The notes beneath the pieces were generated by a model, which ran no database searches, was not told the DNA's origin, and saw only the letters and a list, made by a program, of their open reading frames with translations. A DNA stretch of 64,000 nt, taken from contig JAUXPH010000048.1 in assembly GCA_030683995.1 (NCBI GenBank), positions 1 to 64,000 on the forward strand. Direction: 5' to 3'. This DNA comes from Lutibacter sp. Its GTDB lineage: Bacteria > Bacteroidota > Bacteroidia > Flavobacteriales > Flavobacteriaceae. The position numbers and the translations under genes are program-made. Shown piece after piece: positions 52,785-61,118 of this stretch (positions within the stretch are counted from its first letter, which is position 1; the number at the start of each line of letters is the position of its first letter).

Positions 52785-53085
52785 AAAGTTAAATGTTGAT
52801 ATGTTAAATGTTGAAATGTTAAATGTTATATGTTAAATGTTATATGTTGAAATGTTGATATGTTAAATGTTGAAATGCTGATATGTTAAATGTTGATATG
52901 TTAGAAGTTAAATGTTAAATTCAAATAACCAATAACCAATAACCAATAACCAATAACCAATAACAATAACCTATAACAAATAACGTATAACCAATAACTT
53001 ACAACCAATAACGTATAACCAATAACGTATAACCAATAACCAATAACCAATAACCTATAACTTATAACTTATAACAAATAACTAC
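52785..53085. repeat. 300-bp two-part quasi-tandem array
   Basis: Positions 52785-52920 consist of GTTAAATGTTGATAT-like units. Positions 52925-53085 consist of AATAACC and ATAACGTATAACC units, roughly the complement of the first half. The two halves could pair. The spacing is irregular (7-9 bp) without distinct spacers, so it is not a CRISPR. It fills the whole gap between nnr and accA. Confidence 0.75.
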
Positions 53086-54035
53086 CCTTTAAAAACACCC
53101 ATTTCGGCGTATTTTTCCATCCGTTTTTTTACGAGTTCTATTGGCGTTAGTTTTTTTAATTCGTCAAATGCTTTCAGAATGGTTTTTTCAACTTCCTTAA
53201 AAGCGGTTTCTCTGTCAAAATGAGCGCCACCCAGCGGTTCTTTAATGATTCCGTCTATCAATTTTTGCTTTTTCATGTCTTCGGCAGTTAGTTTTAAAGC
53301 TTCTGCGGCCTCTTCCTTGTGTTCCCAGCTTCTCCATAAAATAGAAGAACAAGATTCAGGAGAAATAACGCTGTACCAGGTATTTTCCATCATATAAACA
53401 CGGTCTCCAACACCAATTCCCAATGCACCTCCCGATGCACCTTCACCAATTACTACGGTAATAATAGGCGTTTTTAAACGGGTCATTTCAAAAATATTGC
53501 GGGCAATGGCTTCTCCTTGTCCGCGTTCTTCCGCTTCCAATCCCGGATAAGCGCCAGGCGTGTCTAAAAAAGTGACTACAGGGATACTGAACTTTTCAGC
53601 CATTTTCATCAAACGCAATGCTTTTCTGTAGCCTTCTGGATTCGACATACCGAAATTTCTGTATTGTCGTGTTTTGGTGTTATATCCTTTTTGTTGGCCA
53701 ATAAACATAAACGATTGATCTCCTATTTTTCCCAATCCGCCCACCATCGCTTTGTCGTCTTTAAATGTACGGTCGCCGTGTAATTCCATAAAATTTTCTC
53801 CGGAAAGCGCTGTAATATGGTCTAAGGTATAAGGTCTGCTAGGATGGCGGGAAAGTTGCACTCGTTGCCAGGCAGTCAGGTTTTTATAGATTTCAGTTTT
53901 GGTCTTCAGCAATTTTTTTTCAATGTTTTTACAACTTTCGGTCATATCAACATCGCTTTCTTTTCCAATTAACACACATTTATCATATTGTTCCTCTAAT
54001 TCTTTAATTGGCAATTCAAAATCTAAATATTCCAT
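53082..54035 (-). CDS. accA: Acetyl-CoA carboxylase carboxyltransferase subunit alpha
   Basis: This 317-residue subunit transfers the carboxyl group from biotin to acetyl-CoA at the start of fatty-acid synthesis. Markers include [73 protein letters not shown] in two blocks, and [31 protein letters not shown]. The length is usual for AccA. It is the last of a minus-strand run with tgt, the LptF/G-type permease and a DMT transporter. Confidence 0.97.
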   Translation of the reverse strand: MEYLDFELPIKELEEQYDKCVLIGKESDVDMTESCKNIEKKLLKTKTEIYKNLTAWQRVQLSRHPSRPYTLDHITALSGENFMELHGDRTFKDDKAMVGGLGKIGDQSFMFIGQQKGYNTKTRQYRNFGMSNPEGYRKALRLMKMAEKFSIPVVTFLDTPGAYPGLEAEERGQGEAIARNIFEMTRLKTPIITVVIGEGASGGALGIGVGDRVYMMENTWYSVISPESCSSILWRSWEHKEEAAEALKLTAEDMKKQKLIDGIIKEPLGGAHFDRETAFKEVEKTILKAFDELKKLTPIELVKKRMEKYAEMGVFKG

Positions 54036-54087
54036 ATTTTAAAGTTTGGTTGAACTACAAATATAACAACTAATCAATTTTAGAAAG

Positions 54088-54972
54088 TTATATTAGCGTC
54101 TTTTTTTTATTTTTTAAAATTCCGTTGACCACAACAATCAATAAAATTATGGTGGCTCCAACGTAAAACTGTGTGCTCATTTTTTCTTTTTCGCCAAATA
54201 TAAGCACCGCTAAAATGATTCCGTAAACAGGCTCTAGATTTAAGGTGAGTATGACGGTAAAAGGCGTTAAATGCCTCATTATTTTTACCGAAACAATAAA
54301 AGCATAAGCGGTGCAAATACTGCTCAGTATCAATAAATAGGTAAAATCTGATGGTTTTAACGCAAATTGCTCAAAGGTGAAGCCAGTTGTGAACAAAACG
54401 TAAACTGTTATGAAGCCAACGCCAAATAACAATTGATAAAAGGAAATCACTTCGGCTTCATATTTTCTTATGTATAAACCGTTTAGGACTGTAAACAGTA
54501 CCGATAAGAATGATGCGATCAGGGCATAAATAATTCCCAAAGTATAATCTCCTTCAACATTTAAAATGATGTATAATCCGGCAATTACGATCAATCCGAA
54601 CAGCAATTCCAGAAAATTAATGCGTCTTCTGAAAAATAGCGGTTCTATAAATGAAGTGAACAAAGCGCCGGTGCTCAAGGCGATTAAGGCAACAGAGACA
54701 TTGGCGACTTTAATTGCCGAGAAAAAAAAGATCCAATGAATGGCTATGATAACACCTCCAATAAAAAATTTTAAAAGCGCTTTTGGCCCTATGCTTAACG
54801 GTTTTTTTTTAATGATAAAATAGATGAATACCAAAATTACTGCGAAGAGCATTCGATACCAAACTAAAGGAATGGCATCAATGCTTATTAAGGCGCCTAA
54901 AATGGCGGTAAATCCCCAAATAAATACCAAGAAATGGAGATGAAGGTAGTTTTTTAGCTCAGTTTTTGGCAT
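54088..54972 (-). CDS. DMT-superfamily (EamA) transporter
   Basis: This 294-residue inner-membrane protein has ten predicted transmembrane helices formed by two EamA repeats, about residues 9-140 and 150-285. FIWGFTAILGALISIDAIPLVWYRM is typical for helix 1-2. It exports a small metabolite or amino acid, but the substrate cannot be told. Its start codon overlaps the end of the LptF/G-like gene by 14 bp, which shows translational coupling. Confidence 0.9.
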   Translation of the reverse strand: MPKTELKNYLHLHFLVFIWGFTAILGALISIDAIPLVWYRMLFAVILVFIYFIIKKKPLSIGPKALLKFFIGGVIIAIHWIFFFSAIKVANVSVALIALSTGALFTSFIEPLFFRRRINFLELLFGLIVIAGLYIILNVEGDYTLGIIYALIASFLSVLFTVLNGLYIRKYEAEVISFYQLLFGVGFITVYVLFTTGFTFEQFALKPSDFTYLLILSSICTAYAFIVSVKIMRHLTPFTVILTLNLEPVYGIILAVLIFGEKEKMSTQFYVGATIILLIVVVNGILKNKKKTLI

Positions 54973-56047
54973 TTTTAAGGTATAAATAGATGGTTAAAGC
55001 TCCAAATACAATATTGGGCAACCAAACCACAAAGAATGAATTTTTTTCGGCTCCGGCACCCAATACTTCCGCAATTTTCAGTAAAAATACATAGACAAAC
55101 ATAAGCGATATGCCAATTGCCAAATTTACGCCCATACCGCCCCGTCGTTTTCTTGAGGCCAGGGAAACTGCTAAAAATGTCAATATATATGAAGAGACCG
55201 GCAAGCTGGTTCGTTTGTGGAGTTCAACCAAGTACACATTTAAATTGCTGACGCCTCTGTCTCTTGAGGTATTGATAAATTCATTCAATTTTATGGAATT
55301 CATTTCTTTGGCCATATAATCGACATAAATTAAATCTTCGTCGGTGAAACTAAACGTCGTATCTAATCTGGTACCCGATTCTATAATGTCCCGCTCTTTT
55401 AAAATAAATCTTTTTTTATAGTTGATTAATTGAAAAGTGCTGTCTTTATCCTGCCAACGAATATTGTCTGCAAACAGTTTATATTTTAGTTTGGTACCTT
55501 CAAATTTTTCATAAGAAAAAAAATAGCCAACTTTGGTGTCAACCGTATAACTATTTAAAAACACATAATCATTTGGCCCTAATTGCAAATTAATATTGGT
55601 TAAATAATTTTCGTTAAACTGTGCTTTTTTTAAATATTTCCTATGAAATTCCTCGTATGTTTTGTTGCTGTTCGGCACCACAAAATGATTCATGATTAAA
55701 GCAAATACGGTCACAATGGTTGCCCCGATAAAATAAGGTTTTAAAAATCGCGTAAAGGATATTTTAGCTGAATGTATGGCAATAACTTCTGTATTTCCTG
55801 CAAGTTTTGAGGTAAAGAATATGACCGCAATAAACAACGCCAAAGGCATAAAGGTATTGCCATAAATGATGATAAAATTGAAGTAATAGTCTTTAATAAT
55901 TTCCGGCAACTTTAAATCGGCGTGGCGCAAAAATTTATCGACTTTTTCCGACACGTCAATAGCTATTGCGATTGGAATCAATAACATTAATACCAGCAAA
56001 AAGGAGCTTAAATATTTTTTTAATATGTATTTGTCGAGAATTCTCAA
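54959..56047 (-). CDS. LptF/LptG (YjgP/YjgQ) family permease
   Basis: This 362-residue inner-membrane protein of the lipopolysaccharide export ABC transporter works with LptB. The N-terminal ILDKYILKKYLSSFLLVLMLL, the second segment with FMPLALFIAVIFFTSKLAGNTEVIAI, a periplasmic beta-jellyroll (about 125-265) and C-terminal helices (LPVSSYILTFLAVSLASRKRRGG) match LptF/G. Whether it is F or G cannot be decided. It lies in the run tgt-lpt-DMT-accA. Confidence 0.9.
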   Translation of the reverse strand: MRILDKYILKKYLSSFLLVLMLLIPIAIAIDVSEKVDKFLRHADLKLPEIIKDYYFNFIIIYGNTFMPLALFIAVIFFTSKLAGNTEVIAIHSAKISFTRFLKPYFIGATIVTVFALIMNHFVVPNSNKTYEEFHRKYLKKAQFNENYLTNINLQLGPNDYVFLNSYTVDTKVGYFFSYEKFEGTKLKYKLFADNIRWQDKDSTFQLINYKKRFILKERDIIESGTRLDTTFSFTDEDLIYVDYMAKEMNSIKLNEFINTSRDRGVSNLNVYLVELHKRTSLPVSSYILTFLAVSLASRKRRGGMGVNLAIGISLMFVYVFLLKIAEVLGAGAEKNSFFVVWLPNIVFGALTIYLYLKNAKN

Positions 56048-56203
56048 GTTAATTGTTTAATCGTTGAACTTTTTAATCGTTTAATCGTTGAATTGTTTCA
56101 CTTCGACTTGCTTCGGTTTGCTTCGGCTCCACTTCGGCTACGCTCAGTGACCGCGCTCAGTGACCCACTTTTGGCTTCCGTCTTTCGGTCTCCGGTCTTC
56201 CGT

Positions 56204-56219
56204 CCCGATAGCTATCGGG
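56204..56219. repeat. Palindrome family B, copy 1
   Basis: CCCGATAGCTATCGGG is a perfect 16-bp palindrome; identical copies lie at 56261, 57651 and 59451. Confidence 0.9.
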
Positions 56220-56260
56220 ATCCGTCTTCTGACTTCGGTCTTCCATCTTCCGTCTTCCGT

Positions 56261-56276
56261 CCCGATAGCTATCGGG
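56261..56276. repeat. Palindrome family B, copy 2
   Basis: This is an identical 16-bp palindrome 57 bp from copy 1. It sits just after the tgt stop and may also act as its terminator. Confidence 0.9.
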
Positions 56277-56282
56277 ATCTGA

Positions 56283-57413
56283 CTACATTCTGTTATCCAT
56301 TTGTTTCACCATCCTGTTTTTCCATGGCGTAAAATCTCCGGCTAATATATGCTTTCTTGCTTCACGAACCAACCATAAATAAAATCCTAAATTATGGATG
56401 GAAGCGATTTGTTTTCCAAGCAATTCTTTCGAAATAAATAAATGGCGCAAATAAGCTTTTGAATACATTTTATCCACAAAAGTGATGTCCATTTCATCAA
56501 TGGGCGAAAAATCATTTTCCCATTTTTTATTTTTGATGTTGATGGTGCCGTTGGCTGTAAATAACATTCCGTTTCGCGCATTTCTGGTTGGCATCACACA
56601 GTCGAACATATCAATTCCCAAGGCGATATTTTCCAAAATGTTGGCTGGTGTTCCAACGCCCATTAAATAACGCGGTTTGTCTTCGGGTAAAATTGCGGTC
56701 ACAACTTCGGTCATTTCATACATTTCATCTGCAGGTTCTCCCACTGACAATCCGCCGATGGCATTTCCTTCCGCACCAACAGATGCAATGAACTCTGCCG
56801 ATTGTTTTCTCAAATCTTTATAGGTGCTTCCTTGTACAATAGGGAAAAAAGCCTGGGTGTATCCGTATTTAAATGGTGTTTTTTCCAAATGTGTGATGCA
56901 GCGATTTAACCAGCGATGCGTTAAATGCATCGACCGTTTTGCATAACCGTAATCACAAGGATAAGGAGTGCATTCATCAAATGCCATAATAATGTCGGCA
57001 CCGATTGTGCGCTGAATTTCCATCACATTTTCAGGTGTGAAAGTATGGTAGGAGCCATCAATATGGCTTTTAAATTTAACGCCTTCTTCCTTAATTTTTC
57101 GGTTTTCTGACAGTGAATACACTTGGTATCCGCCGCTGTCTGTCAAAATATTCCGGTCCCAATTCATAAATTTATGCAAACCGCCGGCTTGCTCTAAAAT
57201 GGTTGTTTGCGGACGTAAATATAAATGGTAGGTGTTTCCCAGGATGATATCAGGGTTAATTTCGTCTTTTAATTCGCTTTGATGTACGCCTTTTACCGAG
57301 CCTACGGTGCCAACGGGCATAAAAATAGGCGTTTCAATTTCTCCGTGATCAGTTGTAATTACACCAGCTCTAGCCTTGCTTTGCGGGTCGGTTGTTTTTA
57401 ATTCAAATTGCAT
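56283..57413 (-). CDS. tgt: tRNA-guanine(34) transglycosylase
   Basis: This 376-residue enzyme swaps guanine for preQ1 at the wobble base of tRNAs, leading to queuosine. ILTDSGGYQVYSL has Asp92, and GIDMFDCVMPTRNARNG carries the nucleophile region. I chose ATG 57413 (MQFELKTTD) over the TTG three codons upstream. The zinc-binding C-x-C-x2-C of most bacterial Tgt is missing: the region DEMDITFVDKMYSKAYLRHL has no Cys, although the later His in SIHNLGFY remains. The barrel residues for catalysis are intact, so activity without zinc is likely. Confidence 0.95.
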   Translation of the reverse strand: MQFELKTTDPQSKARAGVITTDHGEIETPIFMPVGTVGSVKGVHQSELKDEINPDIILGNTYHLYLRPQTTILEQAGGLHKFMNWDRNILTDSGGYQVYSLSENRKIKEEGVKFKSHIDGSYHTFTPENVMEIQRTIGADIIMAFDECTPYPCDYGYAKRSMHLTHRWLNRCITHLEKTPFKYGYTQAFFPIVQGSTYKDLRKQSAEFIASVGAEGNAIGGLSVGEPADEMYEMTEVVTAILPEDKPRYLMGVGTPANILENIALGIDMFDCVMPTRNARNGMLFTANGTINIKNKKWENDFSPIDEMDITFVDKMYSKAYLRHLFISKELLGKQIASIHNLGFYLWLVREARKHILAGDFTPWKNRMVKQMDNRM

Positions 57414-57532
57414 AGTCGGCAAAGATACTGATTAGAATTAATGTTTTAAAGTTAAATGTTAAAAGTTGAAATGTTAAATGTTAAAAGTTAAAAGTTAGAA
57501 AGTTTGGATGTTTAAGGAATTTTAGTTGAGTC

Positions 57533-57600
57533 TGAAGACGGAAGCTTGCCCGCCGGAGGCAGGACGGAAGACGGAAGTCCGAAGACGGAAGACAGAATAC
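57533..57600. repeat. GACGGAAG short-unit array
   Basis: Units of GAAGACGGAAG lie in the opposite orientation to the CTTCCGT units at 56093-56282. The two arrays flank tgt as an inverted pair. Confidence 0.65.
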
Positions 57601-57635
57601 CGAAGTTTTAATTGTAAATATGTTATCAACCATAA

Positions 57636-57707
57636 TCAAGCTCCCTTTCTCCCGATAGCTATCGGGAGGGAAAGGGCTGGGGATAGGATTAGGCTGGGGA
57701 TAGGATA
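57636..57707. repeat. Dispersed repeat family A, copy 3
   Basis: AAGCTCCCTTTCT and AGGGAAAGGGCTGGGGATAGG are separated by a perfect family B palindrome (57651-57666). The tail GGCTGGGGATAGGAT is doubled. It abuts the rluF stop at 57711 in the same orientation as the other family A copies. Confidence 0.75.
57651..57666. repeat. Palindrome family B, copy 3
   Basis: CCCGATAGCTATCGGG here replaces the centre of the family A repeat. Confidence 0.85.
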
Positions 57708-57710
57708 TTC

Positions 57711-58472
57711 CTACTTCTTTTTATGCGCATCCTTTGAAGCTTCTTCTGTTTTGGAGGAATCTGCAATCATTTTATTGATTTCAATCATCTCTTTTTCGGT
57801 TAATTCTCGCCATTCGCCCACTTTTATACCTTCTAAATTCACATTCATAATTCGGGTGCGTTTTAGGCTGGTGACATCATAATTTAAATAGTCGCACATT
57901 CTGCGAATTTGGCGGTTTAATCCTTGGGTCAACATAATTTTAAAGCTGTAATCGTTTAATTTTATGACCTTACACTTTTTTGTGATGGTGTCCAAAATTG
58001 GAAGTCCGCCACCCATTTTATGAATAAATTCTGAAGTAATTGGTTGCCGCACAGAAACGATATATTCTTTTTCGTGGTTGTTTCCGGCTCTTAAAATTTT
58101 ATTGACAATATCGCCGTCGTTGGTTAAAAAGATCAATCCTTGCGAGGGTTTGTCCAACCTTCCAACAGGAAAAAGTCGTTGCGGATGCTTGATAAAATCG
58201 ACAATGTTTTTGGGTTCTTTTATATCGGTGGTGCAAACAATGCCAACAGGTTTGTTAAAAGCAATGTACAAAGTTTTGGGTTTTGTGTTTAAAGGTTTGC
58301 CCTTTATTTTTACCACATCACCTTCAAAAACACGGTTTCCCAATTGTGTGGGCTGATCGTTAATGGTTACAAAACCGTCAACAATTAATTTTTCGGCTTC
58401 CCTGCGAGAGCAAATTCCGGTGCTGCTGATGTATTTGTTTAAATTAACCGAATTTTCGTTTGATTTTTCCAC
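57711..58472 (-). CDS. rluF: 23S rRNA pseudouridine synthase RluF-like
   Basis: This 253-residue enzyme isomerises a uridine in ribosomal RNA. An N-terminal S4 RNA-binding domain ([22 protein letters not shown]) is followed by the synthase domain with [19 protein letters not shown], Asp107 being catalytic. [28 protein letters not shown] follows and is typical of the RsuA/RluB/E/F group. The match to RluF (U2604) rests on these motifs; RluB is the alternative. The C-terminus is Lys/Glu rich. Confidence 0.9.
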   Translation of the reverse strand: MEKSNENSVNLNKYISSTGICSRREAEKLIVDGFVTINDQPTQLGNRVFEGDVVKIKGKPLNTKPKTLYIAFNKPVGIVCTTDIKEPKNIVDFIKHPQRLFPVGRLDKPSQGLIFLTNDGDIVNKILRAGNNHEKEYIVSVRQPITSEFIHKMGGGLPILDTITKKCKVIKLNDYSFKIMLTQGLNRQIRRMCDYLNYDVTSLKRTRIMNVNLEGIKVGEWRELTEKEMIEINKMIADSSKTEEASKDAHKKK

Positions 58473-58578
58473 AGAAATATTAGTAAGGCAGTAAAGTTAC
58501 TAAATAAAATAATTTAAGTGTTCCCTAAAAGTTAAAATGGAAATGAGCAATTTACTTAAATGATTCAAATTTTCAACT

Positions 58579-58586
58579 TATCTTTG
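58579..58586 (+). promoter_or_regulatory. Bacteroidota -7 box upstream of the DUF502 gene
   Basis: TATCTTTG matches TAnnTTTG and lies 42 bp upstream of the first ATG. The -33 element is weak. Confidence 0.45.
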
Positions 58587-58627
58587 AAGTGTGCAAATAC
58601 TGCCAAATACCAATCAAATTATAAAAT

Positions 58628-59215
58628 ATGATGATGAAAAGAATAGCCAATTATTTACTGGAAGGTTTATTGTATATCGCGCCATTAAGTATTACAGCTT
58701 ATATTATTTACGCGGTTTTTATGTTTATGGATAATTTATCCCAAGATTTAATTTTTGAATTATTTGCGATCAAAATTCCGGGTTTGGGCGTTTTGACCTT
58801 GCTCTTATTTTTAATTTTTGTTGGTTTTATTGGAAGAACTTTTATTGCGCAGCCTTTAAAACAGGTGTTTCAAAATGTGATTGGCAGAATTCCTTTGGTG
58901 AAATTTGTGTATTCGGCATTTAACGATTTATTTTCGGCTTTTGTGGGAAAAGAAAAAAAATTCAACCAACCGGTTTTGGTGAAAGTGAATTTAATTTCCG
59001 ATCTCGAAAAAATAGGTTTTATCACCGAAGAAAATTTAGCAATTTTGGGTGAAACAGATAAAGTGGCGGTTTATTTTCCGCATTCCTACAATTTTTCGGG
59101 CGAGTTGTTTATTGTGCCAAAAGCCAATATAAAACCATTGAATATCAGCTCAAGCGATGTAATGAAATTTGTGATTTCTGCCGGATTGACAGGGTGGGAA
59201 AAGCCCACGATTTAA
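58628..59215 (+). CDS. DUF502 family membrane protein
   Basis: This 195-residue protein has two N-terminal transmembrane helices (about 7-30 and 46-68). The conserved FIGRTFIAQPLKQVFQNVIGRIPLVKFVYSAFNDL stretch lies after them in two blocks. A soluble domain follows with VAVYFPHSYNFSGELFIVPKANI and VMKFVISAGLTG. This is the DUF502 pattern; the function is unknown. Three consecutive ATG/ATG/ATG-AAA codons make the start uncertain by two codons. Diverged partial copies of its 3' end follow at 59500-59660. Confidence 0.88.
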   Translation: MMMKRIANYLLEGLLYIAPLSITAYIIYAVFMFMDNLSQDLIFELFAIKIPGLGVLTLLLFLIFVGFIGRTFIAQPLKQVFQNVIGRIPLVKFVYSAFNDLFSAFVGKEKKFNQPVLVKVNLISDLEKIGFITEENLAILGETDKVAVYFPHSYNFSGELFIVPKANIKPLNISSSDVMKFVISAGLTGWEKPTI

Positions 59216-59450
59216 ATTGTGGGTTATGAATTAAATGTATAATTATTTTTTAAAATTTAACAACGAAACTGGCTAAAAGAATCCGTTTTTTTAACCGCAA
59301 GGAAGGTTTTTCGCAAGGAACCTTTAGATTTGAAAATCAAATATAAATATAATTATTACAATAATAGGGGTGTTGAAAAGAGGGGTTTTTCGCAAGGAAG
59401 GCATTGATTTTAAAAACTTAAAATTTGCGAACTTTGCGCCTTCTTAGCGT

Positions 59451-59466
59451 CCCGATAGCTATCGGG
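59451..59466. repeat. Palindrome family B, copy 4
   Basis: CCCGATAGCTATCGGG lies between AGCGT and ATTGCGGTTAAA. It shares inverted flanks with the degenerate copy at 51127. Confidence 0.88.
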
Positions 59467-59500
59467 ATTGCGGTTAAATCTTTTTAATGAATAATTATCT

Positions 59501-59660
59501 TATGTTTATTGTACCAAAACCTAAGATGCATTTAATGATTTCTGCAGGATTGACAGCTATGAATTAAATGTATAATTTTTGAAATTAACAGCCCACGATT
59601 TAAATCATGGGCAATGAATTAAATGAATAATTTTTGAAATTAACAACGAAACTTCCTTAA
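59501..59660 (+). pseudogene. Degraded copies of the DUF502 gene 3' end
   Basis: TGTTTATTGTACCAAAACC (59503-59521) and GATTTCTGCAGGATTGACAG (about 59537-59556) repeat the codons for LFIVPK and ISAGLTG of the DUF502 gene, with an internal deletion. They run on into the same ATGAATTAAATGTATAATT tail. A further copy of the tail with AGCCCACGATTTAAAT lies at 59590-59650. These look like relics of a tandem duplication. Confidence 0.6.
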
Positions 59661-59679
59661 AAAATCCTTGCGGTTAAAT

Positions 59680-60318
59680 TTATTTCTTCACCGCCTTAAC
59701 CACCACAAAAGAACCTTTTCCAAAGCCTTGTTTTGGGAGTTGCACTTCCTTAATTTCATCCAATTCGCCAAAAAGCGTTTGGTTGTATTCAAAGTCTTTA
59801 AACCCGGCTTCCTTTAATAATTTAGTGACATAAGGGACCGAATAAAAATTTGCATACCTAAAAAAAGTGCTTCGCATTTTGTTTTCTTCATAGGTTTTTC
59901 CAATTTTTTGATCTTTATCAATAAAACCAACAATAACGCTGCCTTTGGGTTTTAAAATCCGATATGCTTCTTTAAAAGTCCTTTTAACATTGTTTAAATG
60001 ACAAATGGTGACAAAAAGCACAAAATCGAAATTCAAATCTTTAATGGGAAGATTTTCTGCATTGCCATTTATTACTTCAATACCTCTTTTTAAGGCAATT
60101 GCGGCCATTTCGTTTGCTGGCTCAACACCTTCTTTGATGCCCAAAACTTTAGCAAATCTTCCAGTTCCAAGTCCAACTTCAAGGCCTTTTATGTTTTCTG
60201 GCAGTTTCAACATTTGTTCTTTAATGGCTGCAACCTCAGAAAGGTAAACTTCAGGATATTTCTCATACCAAGCCTCATAGGCCTCCACATTTTCGTTAAA
60301 TATTTTTATTTGATTCAT
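59680..60318 (-). CDS. Class I SAM-dependent methyltransferase
   Basis: This 212-residue enzyme has the Rossmann methyltransferase motif I IKGLEVGLGTGRFAKVLG. An acidic loop (GVEPANEMAAIA) and VINGNAENLPIKDLNFDFVLFVTICHLNN follow, then the post-motif FKEAYRILKPKGSVIVGF. This matches the Methyltransf_11 type. The substrate is unknown. It is a single gene, downstream of dodecin on the same strand but separated by a long hairpin. Confidence 0.88.
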   Translation of the reverse strand: MNQIKIFNENVEAYEAWYEKYPEVYLSEVAAIKEQMLKLPENIKGLEVGLGTGRFAKVLGIKEGVEPANEMAAIALKRGIEVINGNAENLPIKDLNFDFVLFVTICHLNNVKRTFKEAYRILKPKGSVIVGFIDKDQKIGKTYEENKMRSTFFRYANFYSVPYVTKLLKEAGFKDFEYNQTLFGELDEIKEVQLPKQGFGKGSFVVVKAVKK

Positions 60319-60458
60319 GTTTTTAATTTTTAGAATATTAATTTGATTGGGCTAACATCATTTTTTAGGGAACAATGATTTGGATTATTTTGAACTAAGA
60401 AGAGCAATAATTACTTAAACATTGTAATTGATTAAAGTTTGAAAAATTTTACAATACA

Positions 60459-60535
60459 TAAGATGAGGTATTTTGATAGGCCAGTTTGCAAATTTACCGG
60501 TTTAGGAAAAAATCCTATAAAAATACCCCGTCTTA
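60459..60535 (-). terminator. Long hairpin downstream of dodecin
   Basis: The arms 60459-60480 and 60514-60535 pair over 22 bp with three mismatches. A small inner hairpin AGGATTTTTTCCT carries a T-run on the minus strand. It probably terminates the dodecin gene. Confidence 0.7.
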
Positions 60536-60553
60536 CTAATTAACTCAAAATAA

Positions 60554-60760
60554 TCAATCATCTAAAATTCCGAAAGTTAGTTTTGTTGTAACCCGAAATT
60601 GTGATATTTTATTGCTGTTTACAGTCACTTGCATATCTTTTATATAAACAGACTTAATGTTTTTCACCGTTTTTGATGCTTCATTAACTACATTTTGAAC
60701 GGCATCCTCAAAACTGATGGTGGAATTCCCCATGAGTTCAATCACTTTTAATACTGACAT
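60554..60760 (-). CDS. Dodecin family protein
   Basis: This 68-residue protein matches dodecin in length and pattern: KVIELMGNSTISFEDAVQNVV, then NEASKTVKNIKSVYIKDMQV, then a final beta-strand. Dodecins form hollow dodecamers that store flavins or CoA-like ligands and buffer stress. The Trp of the flavin site in archaeal dodecin (S-W-E-D) is Phe here (SFEDA), so the bound ligand may differ. The next gene upstream is the baeRF-like gene across a 240-bp mobile element. Confidence 0.9.
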   Translation of the reverse strand: MSVLKVIELMGNSTISFEDAVQNVVNEASKTVKNIKSVYIKDMQVTVNSNKISQFRVTTKLTFGILDD

Positions 60761-60855
60761 AATGTTGGATTTTATGGTTAATAATTCTTGTTGAAATTAG
60801 CAGTTATCTTTTTTTGTTAAAATGATATTGCTCAACAAGTTTTTTGTTTTTAAAT

Positions 60856-61095
60856 CATTATTGTCCGGTTAAATTTAGCAAAACTTATAGGTCGCCCTGA
60901 AGGGGCTTTAAATACTGAATTTTTCTATTTTTCTACAAACATTTCGCTCCTACGGAGCTTTTTTAGTCCCAGAGGGACGACCTGTCTGTAGAAAATAGAT
61001 TTTCAAAAAAACAAGCCCCATCGGGGCGACCTGTTTGTTAAGTCACCTAATATTATGATTATTGAATTGCAAAGAACTTTTACCGGACAACAATG
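60856..61095. mobile_element. 240-bp miniature inverted-repeat (MITE-like) element
   Basis: The termini are 18-bp inverted repeats with two mismatches: CATTATTGTCCGGTTAAA at 60856-60873 and the complement of CATTGTTGTCCGGTAAAA at 61078-61095. Exact 9-bp direct repeats TTTTTAAAT flank them at 60847-60855 and 61096-61104. The interior has REP-like hairpins (GCTCC-TAC-GGAGC, GTCCC-AGA-GGGAC, GCCCC-ATC-GGGGC) and no gene. It lies in the gap between dodecin and the baeRF-like gene. Confidence 0.85.
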
Positions 61096-61118
61096 TTTTT
61101 AAATGATATTTAAACGTT

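Larger units (their letters stand above)
56093..56282. repeat. CTTCGG / CTTCCGT short-unit array with two palindromes
   Basis: A stretch of CTTCG(G/A), TCTTCCG and CGTCTTC units contains two perfect CCCGATAGCTATCGGG palindromes (56204-56219 and 56261-56276). An inverted version of the CTTCCGT units lies at 57533-57600 on the other side of tgt. Confidence 0.75.
59216..59679. other. Repeat- and remnant-rich gap
   Basis: This gap contains AACCGCAAGGAAGG phrases, a family B palindrome (59451-59466), and two degraded copies of the DUF502 gene tail (59501-59560 and 59590-59660). I see no intact frame. Confidence 0.65.

Noticed and set aside
52785-53085. CRISPR array candidate
   Set aside because: Irregular 7-9 bp units with no spacers; not a CRISPR.
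57414-57422. Start of tgt at the upstream TTG
   Set aside because: The ATG three codons later matches the usual N-terminus and length.
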